From Chloroflexota bacterium (GTDB taxonomy: Bacteria; Chloroflexota; Dehalococcoidia; E44-bin15), in contig JADFVG010000081.1 of assembly GCA_015222405.1 (NCBI GenBank), positions 1-14,690 of the forward strand: a stretch of DNA of 14,690 nucleotides. Reading direction: 5' to 3'. The position numbers were made by a program, and so were the translations under genes. Under the pieces are notes generated by a model. The model worked only from the letters and a program-made list of their open reading frames with translations. It searched no databases and was not told where the DNA came from. Below, piece by piece: positions 5,958-14,444 of this stretch (position 1 is the stretch's first letter; each line of letters opens with the position of its first letter).

Positions 5958-8195
5958 ATGTCTCGCTTTATTGCTACGTCGGCAATCAGGGGCGCTCATG
6001 GTGTTGTTAAGCAAGCGGAAGATATGCTAAAGGATGCCCTGGAGAAGTTTGGGGCCGATGTGCCTGTTGTCTTTGTGGATAAAGAGGGGGTGGGCTCAAC
6101 CTATTATCTCCCTGTGATCTATGGCTATTCAGGGCATAAGGTGGAGAAGCTGGGTGACCTGACATGGCCCCTGGAGCATGCAAAGAGCCTGTTAGCCCCG
6201 GTCCCCAGCGATAACCTGTGGCTCCCTTACCTTGGTGAGATCGCCGATGCTGGTGTCGCCACTTTCTTCGCCGAAGAGATCATCAAAGGAATAGAGTTTG
6301 TTAAGGGGAAACAGCCTGAGGTGCATAATGGCTATAAGTTCAACGGCCCCATCAGCGACCCGCAGACACGCTCCTGGGGGATTCAGTTGGTCGATGGCAG
6401 CATGCCCGGTTTCGCTGCGGTTATCGGCGCGGCAAAGAGCAACGAGGTAGCGGTCAAGATCGTGCGCGAGCTTCAGTCCAAGGGGCAGCTTGTCTTCCTC
6501 TCCTCCATGTCCAATGGTCGCTCCATCGTGGATCAGCTACTGGAGGAGGGGGTGGATCTGGGATACCACACCTTCACCGTCCCCTACGGTACCGACACCG
6601 AGTCGGTGGTCTATGCCGCCGGTTTTGCCAGCCGTGCTGCCTTCAGCTTCGGCAATGTCAAGCCCGGCAACTGGCGCGAGATGCTGCTCTATAACAAGTT
6701 CCGCTGTTTCGCCTTCGCCCTGTGCCTGGGTCCCATGGATGACCTCAAGTGGGCTACTGGTGCCGGGGCCATCACCTACGGCTTCCCCGCCATCTGCGAT
6801 ACCGTGGTGCCCAATATCCTGCCTACGGGTATCACCAAATATGAGCATGTGGTCAGCATGCCTTTCGATGACATCCCGGGAAAGGATGATATGGAGCGGG
6901 CGGAGAGGCTGATACAGCGCTGCATCGAGGTGAGAGGGATCAAGATCAAGATCCCCAAGGTTGACATTCCCGTTGCCTTTGGCCCTGCCTTTGAGGGCGA
7001 GGTGGTTCGCCGTGAGAACCTCCGTGCTGAGGCTGGGGGCAAGGGTGGCACTTGCTTTGAATGGCTGGCGATGAAGGATATGGATAAGGTTCAGGATGGC
7101 AAGATCGCCATTGTCGGGCCGAACCTCGACAGCTTTGAGGAGGGGGTGAAAATGCCCCTGGGCATCGTGGTGGCGGTAGCAGGTCGAAAGATGCAGAAGG
7201 ACTTCGAGCCTGTTCTGGAGCGCCAGATCCACCACTTCATCAACGGCGCTGAAGGCGTACAGCATATAGCGCAGAGGGACATTGCCTGGCTCCGCTTCAG
7301 TAAATCGGCCGTGGATAAGGGCTTCGGCCTGAAACACCTTGGCGTCATCCTGCATACCAACCTTCACAACGATTTCGGCGCCATCGTGGACAAGGTGCAG
7401 ATTACCCTTTACACCGAGCTGGATAAGGTTGAAGAACTGAGGGACCAGGCTCGCGGCGTTTATCATGAGAGGGATGCCCGGATAGCAGGTATGACCGATG
7501 AAGCGGTGGACACCTACTATAGCTGCACCCTTTGCCAGTCCTTCGCCCCCAATCACGTGTGCGTGATAAATCCCGAGCGCACCGGACTTTGTGGCGCCTA
7601 TAGCTGGCTTGACTGCCGCGCCGCCTTCGAGATCAGCCCCACCGGTCCCAACCAGCCCGTTCCTAAGGGAAGATGCATCGACCCGGTGCTGGGGGAATGG
7701 GAAGGTGTTAACAGTTTCGTCTATGAGCATTCCAACAGGAATGTGGAGCGTTTCACCATCTACTCCCTCATGGATTCCCCGATGACCACCTGCGGCTGCT
7801 GCGAGTGTGTGATGGCGCTCATCCCTGAGGCCAATGGGGTGATGATCGTGAACCGAGATGACTACAGCATGACCCCCTGTGGCATGACCTTCACCACCCT
7901 GATGGGCACTGTAGGTGGTGGTCTGCAGACGCCGGGGATGATGGGGCACGCCAAGCTCTATGTCACGAGCAAGAAGTTTATCCCGGTGGAGGGCGGCATC
8001 AAGCGAGTGGTCTGGCTTTCAAAGAATGTCAAGGAGGAGTTCGCTGAAGAGCTTAAGGAGGTCTGTGAGCGCGAGGGCGTTCCTGACCTCATGGATAAGA
8101 TCGCTGATGGTACCGTAGCAACCACCGTCGAGGAATTGCTCCCCTTCTTGGAAGAAAAGGGGCATCCGGCCCTCACTATGGAGTCCATAATTTAG
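5958..8195 (+). CDS. acsB: Acetyl-CoA synthase, CODH/ACS complex beta subunit (bacterial type)
   Basis: A 745-residue enzyme that joins a methyl group, CO and CoA into acetyl-CoA (or splits it) at the A-cluster. The cluster ligands are all present: C523, C526, C535 and C545 for the Fe4S4 cubane, and C612-G613-C614 for the distal nickel; C526, C612 and C614 bridge the proximal nickel. Every spacing equals that in the Moorella thermoacetica enzyme with a constant offset of 17. F529 corresponds to the Phe beside the proximal nickel. The full N-terminal domain (about 1-310) is present; in bacterial enzymes this docks CO dehydrogenase and forms the CO tunnel, and it is absent from archaeal CdhC. 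No CODH gene lies in the window. AGGAGG sits 7 nt before the ATG. The C-terminal region after 620 receives the methyl group from the corrinoid protein. Identification is very secure. Confidence 0.98.
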   Translation: MSRFIATSAIRGAHGVVKQAEDMLKDALEKFGADVPVVFVDKEGVGSTYYLPVIYGYSGHKVEKLGDLTWPLEHAKSLLAPVPSDNLWLPYLGEIADAGVATFFAEEIIKGIEFVKGKQPEVHNGYKFNGPISDPQTRSWGIQLVDGSMPGFAAVIGAAKSNEVAVKIVRELQSKGQLVFLSSMSNGRSIVDQLLEEGVDLGYHTFTVPYGTDTESVVYAAGFASRAAFSFGNVKPGNWREMLLYNKFRCFAFALCLGPMDDLKWATGAGAITYGFPAICDTVVPNILPTGITKYEHVVSMPFDDIPGKDDMERAERLIQRCIEVRGIKIKIPKVDIPVAFGPAFEGEVVRRENLRAEAGGKGGTCFEWLAMKDMDKVQDGKIAIVGPNLDSFEEGVKMPLGIVVAVAGRKMQKDFEPVLERQIHHFINGAEGVQHIAQRDIAWLRFSKSAVDKGFGLKHLGVILHTNLHNDFGAIVDKVQITLYTELDKVEELRDQARGVYHERDARIAGMTDEAVDTYYSCTLCQSFAPNHVCVINPERTGLCGAYSWLDCRAAFEISPTGPNQPVPKGRCIDPVLGEWEGVNSFVYEHSNRNVERFTIYSLMDSPMTTCGCCECVMALIPEANGVMIVNRDDYSMTPCGMTFTTLMGTVGGGLQTPGMMGHAKLYVTSKKFIPVEGGIKRVVWLSKNVKEEFAEELKEVCEREGVPDLMDKIADGTVATTVEELLPFLEEKGHPALTMESII

Positions 8196-8218
8196 TACCA
8201 AAACTTAGAGGAAACACC

Positions 8219-8251
8219 TAAACAAGGGTCGACTTCCTCGACCCTTGTTTA
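8219..8251 (+). other. Perfect 14-bp hairpin between acsB and acsD
   Basis: Bases 8219-8232 are the exact reverse complement of 8238-8251, with a CTTCC loop. No T-run follows, so it is not a standard terminator. Its place in an 86-nt gap, 24 nt after the acsB stop, suggests mRNA 3'-end protection, RNase processing or control of the subunit ratio. Confidence 0.85.
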
Positions 8252-8281
8252 ACGACAGGTTGAAGGAAAGGAGAGACTGTC

Positions 8282-9229
8282 ATGGCAGCAGTTGAAGTAC
8301 CCACTGAGAAGTGGACGGGAAAGGTGCACGAGGTGACACTGGGGGGCAATGGCAGGAAGAGCGTGGTCGTCGGTGGTGAGTCCACCCTCCCCTTTCTCCA
8401 CTTCGAGGGCTCGTTGCCCCATAGACCGATAATTGCCATAGAGGTTCAGGACAGTGAGCCCAAGGATTGGTCGCCTCATCTGGTTGGTGCCTGGGGCGAT
8501 GTCCTCGCTGACCCCGCAGCCTGGGCCAAGAAGGCAGTGGAGTACGGTGCCGATATCATCGCCCTTTCCCTCAAGAGCGCCCACCCCGAAGAGGCAAATA
8601 CCGGGGCTGACGAGGCGAGGAAAAATGTGGATAAGGTTCTCTCTGCAGTGGATATCCCCCTTATCATATACGGGCCCGGGGTGGCGGAAAAGGACAATGA
8701 GGTGCTGGTGGCAGCCTCGGAGGTTGCCAAGGGGCAAAGGGTAGCCCTGGGCAATTGCGAGGAGAAAAACCATCGCACCATCGCCGCCACCTGCATCGCC
8801 GATGGCCATGTGGCTATTGCCCATACCCCCCTAGAGATCAACCTTGCCAAGCAACTCAATATCCTTCTATGCGATGTGGGTCTCTCCCCAGATTCTATTA
8901 TCATGGACCCCGATACAGGCGCTTTGGGCTATGGTGTAGAATATACCTACTCAGTGATAGAGCGGTTGAGGATAGCAGCACTGGGGGGAGACAGCATGGC
9001 GGCCATGCCCATGATCTCGCCTGCGGGAGCAGAATCCTGGCGGCAGAAGGAGTCAAGGGTTGCTGAAGGGGTACCCCCCTCGTGGGGAGAGCATGAGGAG
9101 CGCTCTTTGATCTGGGAGGAGATAACCGCCTCTATCGTGCTTAACGCCGGTGCCGATATTGTGGTGCTACGCCACCCCAAAACTGTGGAGGTAATAAAGG
9201 CAACAATCGATAAGCTTATGAGTGCTTGA
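8282..9229 (+). CDS. acsD: Corrinoid iron-sulfur protein, small subunit
   Basis: A 315-residue TIM-barrel protein that pairs with AcsC to form the CFeSP, the carrier of the methyl group between AcsE and AcsB. Recognisable family segments are AVEVPTEKWTGKVHEVTLG at the start, then FLHFEGSLPHRPIIAIEV, ALSLKSAHPE, LIIYGPGVAEKD and a C-terminal WEEITASIVLNAGADIVVLRHP. Length is close to the acetogen homologues. The small subunit has no metal ligands of its own; it covers the cobalamin from above. The ATG has AAGGAGAG about 6 nt upstream and follows a strong hairpin. The stop lies 14 nt before the acsC start. Confident call. Confidence 0.96.
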   Translation: MAAVEVPTEKWTGKVHEVTLGGNGRKSVVVGGESTLPFLHFEGSLPHRPIIAIEVQDSEPKDWSPHLVGAWGDVLADPAAWAKKAVEYGADIIALSLKSAHPEEANTGADEARKNVDKVLSAVDIPLIIYGPGVAEKDNEVLVAASEVAKGQRVALGNCEEKNHRTIAATCIADGHVAIAHTPLEINLAKQLNILLCDVGLSPDSIIMDPDTGALGYGVEYTYSVIERLRIAALGGDSMAAMPMISPAGAESWRQKESRVAEGVPPSWGEHEERSLIWEEITASIVLNAGADIVVLRHPKTVEVIKATIDKLMSA

Positions 9230-9243
9230 GAGGAGGCAACCAA

Positions 9244-10596
9244 ATGGCACTTACTGGCATTGAAATCTACAAACATCTGCCAAAGACCAATTGTAAGGAG
9301 TGCGGCTTTCCCACCTGCCTTGCCTTTGCCATGAAGCTTGCTGCCAAGGCCGTAGAGTTATCGTTGTGCCCCTATGTTTCCGAGGAGGCCAAGCAGGCCC
9401 TGGAGGCAGCTTCCAGGCCTCCAATTCGCCTGGTGACCATCGGCGCTGGCGAGAGGAAGATCGAGGTCGGCAATGAGGTGGTCATGTTCCGCCATGAGAA
9501 GACCTTCTATCATCCCCCGGGCTTTGTGGTGCGGGTTAAGGACAGCGAACCTGCCGATGCTGTAGCCAAGCTCGTGGCTGAGGTGGCGGGTTATAGCGTG
9601 GAGCGGGTAGGCATGGAGCTCAAGATGGACGGCTTCGCCATCGAGAACGAGTCCCAGGATGGCGCCAACTTCGTCAAGTGCGTGGAGCTGGTCAGTTCCA
9701 AAACAGACCTTCCCTTGATTCTTATGTCAAAGGAGCCCTCAGTTCTAAGCCAGGCGTTGGAAAAAGTGGCCAGCGCCAAGCCGCTGCTCTACGCCGCAAC
9801 TAAAGATAACTGGGAGCAGATGGCGGAGCTGGCCCTCAAGTATCAGTGTCCGCTGGCAGTTTGTGAGCCTGAGGGTCTGGGAGAGCTTGCGGGGTTAGTA
9901 GAAAATGTTACCGGTAAGGGGGTGGAGGATGTGATCCTCGATCCTGGTGCCCGCGATTTTGGCCCATCCCTCGTCAACCTAACTCAGCTTCGCCGCCTGG
10001 CGGTAAGGAAGAGCTTCCGCCCTCTGGGCTACCCCATCATCACCTTCCCAGGCGAGGCGGCAGCAAATGTGGAGGAGGAGGCACTTCTTGCTGGACAGCA
10101 GGTTGCCAAGTATTCTGGGATTATTGTCCTCGACCATTTCTCCCCTGGCATAGCCTATCCCTTGCTCACCCTGCGCCTTAACATCTACACCGACCCACAG
10201 AAGCCGATTCAGATGACGCCAGGAATATATGAGATAAGCACTCCAAAACCAGAAAGCCCGCTATGTGTTACCACCAACTTCTCCCTCACCTACTTCTCCA
10301 TCGCTGGTGAGCTGGAGTCCAGCGGCTTTCCTTCCTGGCTTCTGGTATGCGATACCGAGGGCCTCTCGGTGCTCACCGCCTGGTCTGCTGGCAAGTTCGA
10401 TGCCGAGAGGATCGCCAAAACGGCCAAGGAGTTCAATGTCGGCGAGAAGGTCAGCCATAAAAGCCTGATACTTCCCGGGGGTGTTGCCATACTCAGGGGG
10501 GAGCTTGAGGAGGAGCTCCCCGAGTGGAAGATCATGGTTGGTCCCCGTGAGGCGGTGGATGTAGGCGGCTTCCTCAAGCAATATTGGGCAGCCTAA
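9244..10596 (+). CDS. acsC: Corrinoid iron-sulfur protein, large subunit
   Basis: A 450-residue subunit that holds the cobalamin and the low-potential Fe4S4 cluster. The N-terminal domain shows C17-x2-C20-x4-C25-x16-C42, the exact CFeSP motif; the cluster reductively reactivates Co(II) to Co(I). A TIM-barrel domain follows (about 60-320), then a C-terminal Rossmann-like cobalamin-binding domain ending PREAVDVGGFLKQYWAA. An in-frame TTG at 9226 overlaps the acsD stop, but the ATG at 9244 is chosen because AGGAGG (9231-9236) lies 7 nt before it and the protein then begins MALTGIEIYKHLPKTNC, like its homologues. Cotranscribed with acsD. Confident call. Confidence 0.97.
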   Translation: MALTGIEIYKHLPKTNCKECGFPTCLAFAMKLAAKAVELSLCPYVSEEAKQALEAASRPPIRLVTIGAGERKIEVGNEVVMFRHEKTFYHPPGFVVRVKDSEPADAVAKLVAEVAGYSVERVGMELKMDGFAIENESQDGANFVKCVELVSSKTDLPLILMSKEPSVLSQALEKVASAKPLLYAATKDNWEQMAELALKYQCPLAVCEPEGLGELAGLVENVTGKGVEDVILDPGARDFGPSLVNLTQLRRLAVRKSFRPLGYPIITFPGEAAANVEEEALLAGQQVAKYSGIIVLDHFSPGIAYPLLTLRLNIYTDPQKPIQMTPGIYEISTPKPESPLCVTTNFSLTYFSIAGELESSGFPSWLLVCDTEGLSVLTAWSAGKFDAERIAKTAKEFNVGEKVSHKSLILPGGVAILRGELEEELPEWKIMVGPREAVDVGGFLKQYWAA

Positions 10597-10628
10597 CACC
10601 ATCTCACGTATGATAAGGGGTAAAACTG

Positions 10629-11387
10629 ATGACTAAGACCATTGTCCTTGCAGGGAAAGGGGGCACGGGCAAGACCGCTGTCGCAGCCCTTCTGATCAAT
10701 CTTCTCACTGAGAAGGGCGTGGTCCTGGCCATTGATGGTGACCCTAGCTCCAATCTTCACATGGCGCTGGGAGTGCCCATGAAAGACACTGTGGGTGCTG
10801 TGCGTGAGGAGATGCTCGACTCCAAGGTAAGGAAGCGCCTCATCAGTATACCAAAGCAGGATTATATGGAGATGCGGGTGCAGGAGTCGCTGGTAGAGTC
10901 AAAGGGGTTTGACCTTTTGGCTATGGGTCGCCCTGAGGGTCCCGGTTGTTACTGTGCTGCCAATAATTGGCTTCGTGTCTGCATTGGCCGCCTGGCCAAT
11001 AATTATGACTATGTGGTTGTGGACTCCGAAGCTGGTATGGAGCACATAAGCCGGCAGACGACACAGGATGTTGACATCCTGCTCCTCACCTCAGACCCAA
11101 CGATGAGGGGGATATCTGCTGCCGCCCGGATGAAGGAACTCATTGGCGAGCTGAGAAGTCATGTCGACAGGATCGTCTTGGTGGTCAATCGGGTGGCTGA
11201 CGGTGTTCCCAGCGAGATTGAGGCAGCGATAAAGGAAGCGGGCCTTGAGCTTATTGGCGTGCTCCCTGAAGACCCGGCGATGATGAAGCTGGAGATAAGA
11301 GGCGCGCCCCTGATTGAGCTTCCCCCAGAGTCACCCCTAAAGAAAGGGGTTTTGGAGATAGCGAGGAAGCTTGATTTGGTTGGATAG
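10629..11387 (+). CDS. cooC: CooC/AcsF-type nickel-insertion ATPase
   Basis: A 252-residue MinD/ParA-like P-loop ATPase. The deviant Walker A GKGGTGKT is at residues 9-16, DGDPSSN at 36-42 is the switch I region, and GPGCYCA provides the C107-x-C109 pair. In characterised CooC proteins this CxC sits at the dimer interface and binds Ni(II). Its role is to load nickel into CODH or ACS active sites at the cost of ATP. Here it lies 32 nt after acsC, with AAGGGG 8 nt before the ATG. With no CODH gene in the window, the A-cluster of AcsB is the obvious local client (an AcsF-like function), although a distant CODH cannot be excluded. Confidence 0.92.
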   Translation: MTKTIVLAGKGGTGKTAVAALLINLLTEKGVVLAIDGDPSSNLHMALGVPMKDTVGAVREEMLDSKVRKRLISIPKQDYMEMRVQESLVESKGFDLLAMGRPEGPGCYCAANNWLRVCIGRLANNYDYVVVDSEAGMEHISRQTTQDVDILLLTSDPTMRGISAAARMKELIGELRSHVDRIVLVVNRVADGVPSEIEAAIKEAGLELIGVLPEDPAMMKLEIRGAPLIELPPESPLKKGVLEIARKLDLVG

Positions 11388-11437
11388 AGCAAGATTTTCC
11401 GCTGGGGGCGCTATAGGTTGAACAAAGGAGGAGATCT

Positions 11438-12358
11438 GTGATTGCTATAGGGGAATGTCTGCAAATTATATCAAGCAGGGTGAGGACAGCCATCGAGGAA
11501 CGGGACAAGGGCTTCATTCAGGACCTGGTCAAGCGCCAGGTGGATAAAGGGGCTAACATGCTCGACCTCAACATTGGTCCCCAGAAGAAGGCAGGGCCTG
11601 AGGTGATGGAATGGCTGGTGAACACCGTTCAGGAGGTGGTGGACGTCCCTCTGTCCCTGGACACCACTAATCCTGAAGCCATCAAGACAGGGTTAAAGGT
11701 CTGCAAGCAGAAGCCGATGATCAATAGCACCAATGCTGACCCGGAGCGCATGGGCGTTTTGTTCCCTCTAGCTGCAAGTCATGATTGCAACATCATCGCC
11801 CTCACCCTGCGCGTCACCGGGTTGCCGGTAACAGCCGAGGCCAGAGTTGATATCGTTTTTGAGGACCTGATGCCTGCCATAGAGCAGTATGGCGTGCCAC
11901 TGGAGAATGTCTACATCGATCCCCTGGTGCTGACCGTGGATGGCACTCAGGAGCATGCTCCCGAGGTGGTCAAGGCGGTGCGCCCCTTCAGGCAGTTAAC
12001 CGATCCCCCGCTTCACACCATCTGTGGTCTTTCGAATATATCCAGCGGCGCTCCCCCAGATGTAAGACCTATCCTGAATCGCATCTACCTGGTGATGCTT
12101 ATGGGGGCCGGGCTTGATTCCGCAATCCTCGACCCATTTGATGACGAGATCATGGAGGCAATACGCATCATCGAGAGCCGCGATGATTCCACCGCCAAGG
12201 GCAAAGTTTACCTCGCACTCTATGATGCTTATGCTGCGGATGAGGAGTTTGACCCCAGCATCATCGATACCAGCGACCCGGAGCAAAGCGATATCTTGAA
12301 GACGATCCGGGTTCTGGAAGGCAAGACCCTCTACGCCCACGGCTATCTCAGGCTATAG
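11438..12358 (+). CDS. acsE: Methyltetrahydrofolate:corrinoid iron-sulfur protein methyltransferase
   Basis: A 306-residue pterin-binding TIM barrel that transfers methyl between methyl-THF and the CFeSP cobalamin. Active-site residues of the Moorella enzyme are conserved at nearly the same numbers: D75, N96, D161 and N200, in LDTTN, INSTNA, YIDPLVL and GLSNIS. Two things are unusual. The N-terminal motif normally read as IGERIN is IGECLQ here. Also, about 45 extra residues (about 243-290, rich in Asp, Ser and Ala) separate the last barrel helix from the C-terminal segment KTLYAHGYLRL, so the protein is longer than the roughly 262-residue acetogen enzyme. The GTG start has GGAGG 6 nt upstream. 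It is the last gene of the operon and ends 4 nt from the convergent mutL. A short AGGCTA/TAGCCT hairpin (12350-12369) spans both stops. Confidence 0.92.
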   Translation: MIAIGECLQIISSRVRTAIEERDKGFIQDLVKRQVDKGANMLDLNIGPQKKAGPEVMEWLVNTVQEVVDVPLSLDTTNPEAIKTGLKVCKQKPMINSTNADPERMGVLFPLAASHDCNIIALTLRVTGLPVTAEARVDIVFEDLMPAIEQYGVPLENVYIDPLVLTVDGTQEHAPEVVKAVRPFRQLTDPPLHTICGLSNISSGAPPDVRPILNRIYLVMLMGAGLDSAILDPFDDEIMEAIRIIESRDDSTAKGKVYLALYDAYAADEEFDPSIIDTSDPEQSDILKTIRVLEGKTLYAHGYLRL

Positions 12359-12362
12359 GGTT

Positions 12363-14039
12363 TTAGCCTCTGCCGAATTCCCTCTCCAGTTGGGAGGAAC
12401 TAAAGCGGATCATTGTCGGTCTGCCATGGGGGCAGGTAAGAGGTAGCTCCGTCTGCTCCAGTTCACGCATCAGTTGGCGCATCTCATCCGGGCTTAATAC
12501 CTGGCCGGCCCTTACCGCGCTATGACAGGCCAGGGAAATGGCTACCTTTTGCTCCCATTCTTTTGGGTTGCCTTCGCTACTCAGAGCATCGAGAACTTCC
12601 CCCACTGCCTCAGCGACCCTCTCTTTGACCACGGCCGGCACAGCGCGCACAAGGTAGGTTCGCTGACCAAAGGGTTCGATGGCGAAGCCATAGGCGGCTA
12701 GAATTTCACCTCCCGCCTTGAGCAACTCCTCCTGGCGAGGCGTAACCTCGATGGTCACGGGCTCAAGCAGCCCCTGAACCTCCACCTCCCTTCGCGCTTG
12801 CTGGGCGCGAACCTTTTCAAACAGGATGCGCTCGTGGGCGGCATGCTGATCGATGAGGTATAGGCCATCGGGTCCCTCGGCGATGATGTAGGTGGTGGCC
12901 ACCTGACCGAGGACGCGCAGGATGGGAAGTCGCCTTTCCGTCTCCGTGGGGGCAAAGAGGGGCGCTGCGACAACCTCTTCCTTCTTGGCCCACAATGGCT
13001 CTTGTTCCAGGTGTCCTCCGACCGGCGTTGGCTGCCTCACCTGCGGCACAGGCATCTGTTCCACCAAAGCGGCTCGCACCGCTTTCTGAACGGCGGCAAA
13101 TAGGGCATGCTCGTAGCGGAATCTGACCTCGTTCTTGGTCGGATGGACATTGATGTCAACATCATCGCCGGGAAGGGAGATATTGAGCACCGCTATCGGA
13201 TGCCTCCCCACCATGAGCATTCCCTGATAGGCGTCCTCCACGGCGCGGCTTAAGAGGCGGCTCCTAACCCAGCGCCGGTTGACGAAGAAGCTAAGATGGC
13301 TGCGGCTGGAGCGGGAAAGCGAAGGGGCACTGACAAAGCCTGAGATGCGAGGCAACTGCTCCCCTTCTTTGACCTCGATCATAGCCTCGGCTGTGTCCAG
13401 CCCATAGACCTTGACCAGCGCATCGCGCAGGCTGTCACTTCCCGGGGTCTGAAGTGCCATCCTCCCCTCGGTTACAAGGCTGAACCTCACCTCGGGGAAG
13501 GCGAGGCTATACTGGCTCACCAGGTTGGAGATATGACCGCTCTCGGTTGCCACCGACTTGAGGAATTTCAACCTTGCGGGAACATTGCGGAAGAGATTGC
13601 GCACCGTGACCGTGGTCCCCACAGGGCAGCCTCTTTTGGTTTTTTCCACCACCTTGCCATGTTGAAGTTTAAGGTAGGTTCCTGCTATCTCGCCTGTGGT
13701 GCGGGCCAGAATCTCTACCTCGGCGACGGCGGCGATGCTGGGCAGCGCCTCGCCCCTGAAGCCAAGGCTGGAAATGGTGTCAAGGTCGGCCATGTCGTTG
13801 ATCTTGCTCGTGGCGTAGCGATGAAAGGCAAGCTCCACCTCATCGGCGGGGATGCCCAGGCCGTTATCGCTGACCCGGATCAGGCTCACCCCACCGCCGC
13901 GGGCCTCGATGGAGACCTGGGTGGCACCGGCATCCAGGGAGTTCTCGATAAGCTCCTTCACCACCGAGGCCGGTCTCTCCACCACCTCGCCGGCAGCGAT
14001 CTTGGAGACGACATCTGGGGTTAGGATCTTGATGGGCAT
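12363..14039 (-). CDS. mutL: DNA mismatch repair protein MutL, endonuclease type
   Basis: A 558-residue GHKL ATPase that links MutS mismatch recognition to strand incision. The N-terminal ATPase has E29, N33 and D58 at the same numbers as E. coli MutL, GFRGEAL at 93-99, and NVHPTK (297-302) reaching into the nucleotide site. A proline-rich linker spans about 330-370. The C-terminal dimerisation domain carries DQHAAHERILFE (397-408), the metal-binding endonuclease motif, plus ACHSAVRAG (504-512) and CPHGRPT (536-542). It should therefore nick DNA itself, as in bacteria that lack MutH. Length is somewhat short but complete. mutS is not in the window. Only a weak GAGGG precedes the ATG at 11 nt. 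It is convergent with acsE, and no clear promoter was identified. Confidence 0.97.
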   Translation of the reverse strand: MPIKILTPDVVSKIAAGEVVERPASVVKELIENSLDAGATQVSIEARGGGVSLIRVSDNGLGIPADEVELAFHRYATSKINDMADLDTISSLGFRGEALPSIAAVAEVEILARTTGEIAGTYLKLQHGKVVEKTKRGCPVGTTVTVRNLFRNVPARLKFLKSVATESGHISNLVSQYSLAFPEVRFSLVTEGRMALQTPGSDSLRDALVKVYGLDTAEAMIEVKEGEQLPRISGFVSAPSLSRSSRSHLSFFVNRRWVRSRLLSRAVEDAYQGMLMVGRHPIAVLNISLPGDDVDINVHPTKNEVRFRYEHALFAAVQKAVRAALVEQMPVPQVRQPTPVGGHLEQEPLWAKKEEVVAAPLFAPTETERRLPILRVLGQVATTYIIAEGPDGLYLIDQHAAHERILFEKVRAQQARREVEVQGLLEPVTIEVTPRQEELLKAGGEILAAYGFAIEPFGQRTYLVRAVPAVVKERVAEAVGEVLDALSSEGNPKEWEQKVAISLACHSAVRAGQVLSPDEMRQLMRELEQTELPLTCPHGRPTMIRFSSSQLEREFGRG

Positions 14040-14203
14040 ATTTAATCTGGCCCTCTTGTCTCACCTAAGTAGTTATTTGGCTCCACGGGCTAACGCGCAG
14101 AGCGCTCTCTTGTGGGATAGGGTGATAATTTGCCTCACCGAAGGTTTGAGATGTCACACTCAAATGGAACTCATGCCTGCTTAAGAACTTAGAAGCAGCG
14201 TGT
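14040..14203. other. Intergenic gap between hicB and mutL
   Basis: No gene is seen. It holds a TTTGAG-N8-CTCAAA inverted repeat (14145-14164) and the palindrome AGAGCGCTCT (14099-14108). Both are short. No convincing minus-strand -35/-10 pair for mutL and no terminator after hicB could be identified. Confidence 0.4.
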
Positions 14204-14434
14204 TTATGCCACTGGCTCCTTGACTTCAATAATTAAAGACTCAACACCTGATTCTTCAGGTATAGGCTCGTTATGGGCTTTGCAGGATTCCAAGTACAGC
14301 TCGATTGCCTCCTTGACTATGGCTATCGCCTCTTCTCTGGTCTCTCCTTGAGTGTAGCATCCGGGGAGAGCGGGCACTTCCACAGAATAGCCACCTTCCT
14401 CTTCGGGCACAAGGATAACGGTATATTTCAACAT
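14204..14434 (-). CDS. hicB: HicB-family antitoxin
   Basis: A 76-residue protein with the partial RNase H-like HicB fold: YTVILVPEEEGGYSVEVPALPGC, then YTQGETREEAIAIVKEAIELYL. It should bind and block HicA. It ends soon after the core fold, so it lacks the C-terminal HTH or ribbon-helix-helix domain that many HicB proteins use for operon autorepression. It starts 10 nt after hicA, with an AGGAGG site (14441-14446) overlapping the hicA stop codon, which suggests translational coupling. Stand-alone HicB-like proteins exist, but the adjacent hicA makes the pair assignment firm. Confidence 0.9.
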   Translation of the reverse strand: MLKYTVILVPEEEGGYSVEVPALPGCYTQGETREEAIAIVKEAIELYLESCKAHNEPIPEESGVESLIIEVKEPVA

Positions 14435-14444
14435 GATTAGCCTC

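Noticed and set aside
6537..7949. A 470-codon open frame on the minus strand, antisense to acsB
   Set aside because: The plus strand encodes AcsB with every A-cluster ligand. The antisense translation is His/Gly-rich with no recognisable motif and no ribosome site, a common by-product of GC-rich codon use.
8219..8251. Hairpin read as an intrinsic terminator ending the operon after acsB
   Set aside because: No T-run follows the stem, and the next genes are functional partners with no promoter recognised between them.
8249..8824. A 191-codon minus-strand frame opposite acsD
   Set aside because: It overlaps a firmly identified gene and has no family features.
12350..12369. AGGCTA/TAGCCT hairpin across the acsE and mutL stops as a bidirectional terminator
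   Set aside because: Only 6 bp with an 8-nt loop and no clear T-tract; too weak to call.
13533..14024. A 163-codon plus-strand frame opposite the MutL ATPase domain
   Set aside because: MutL motifs occupy the other strand; the frame has no start signal or recognisable content.
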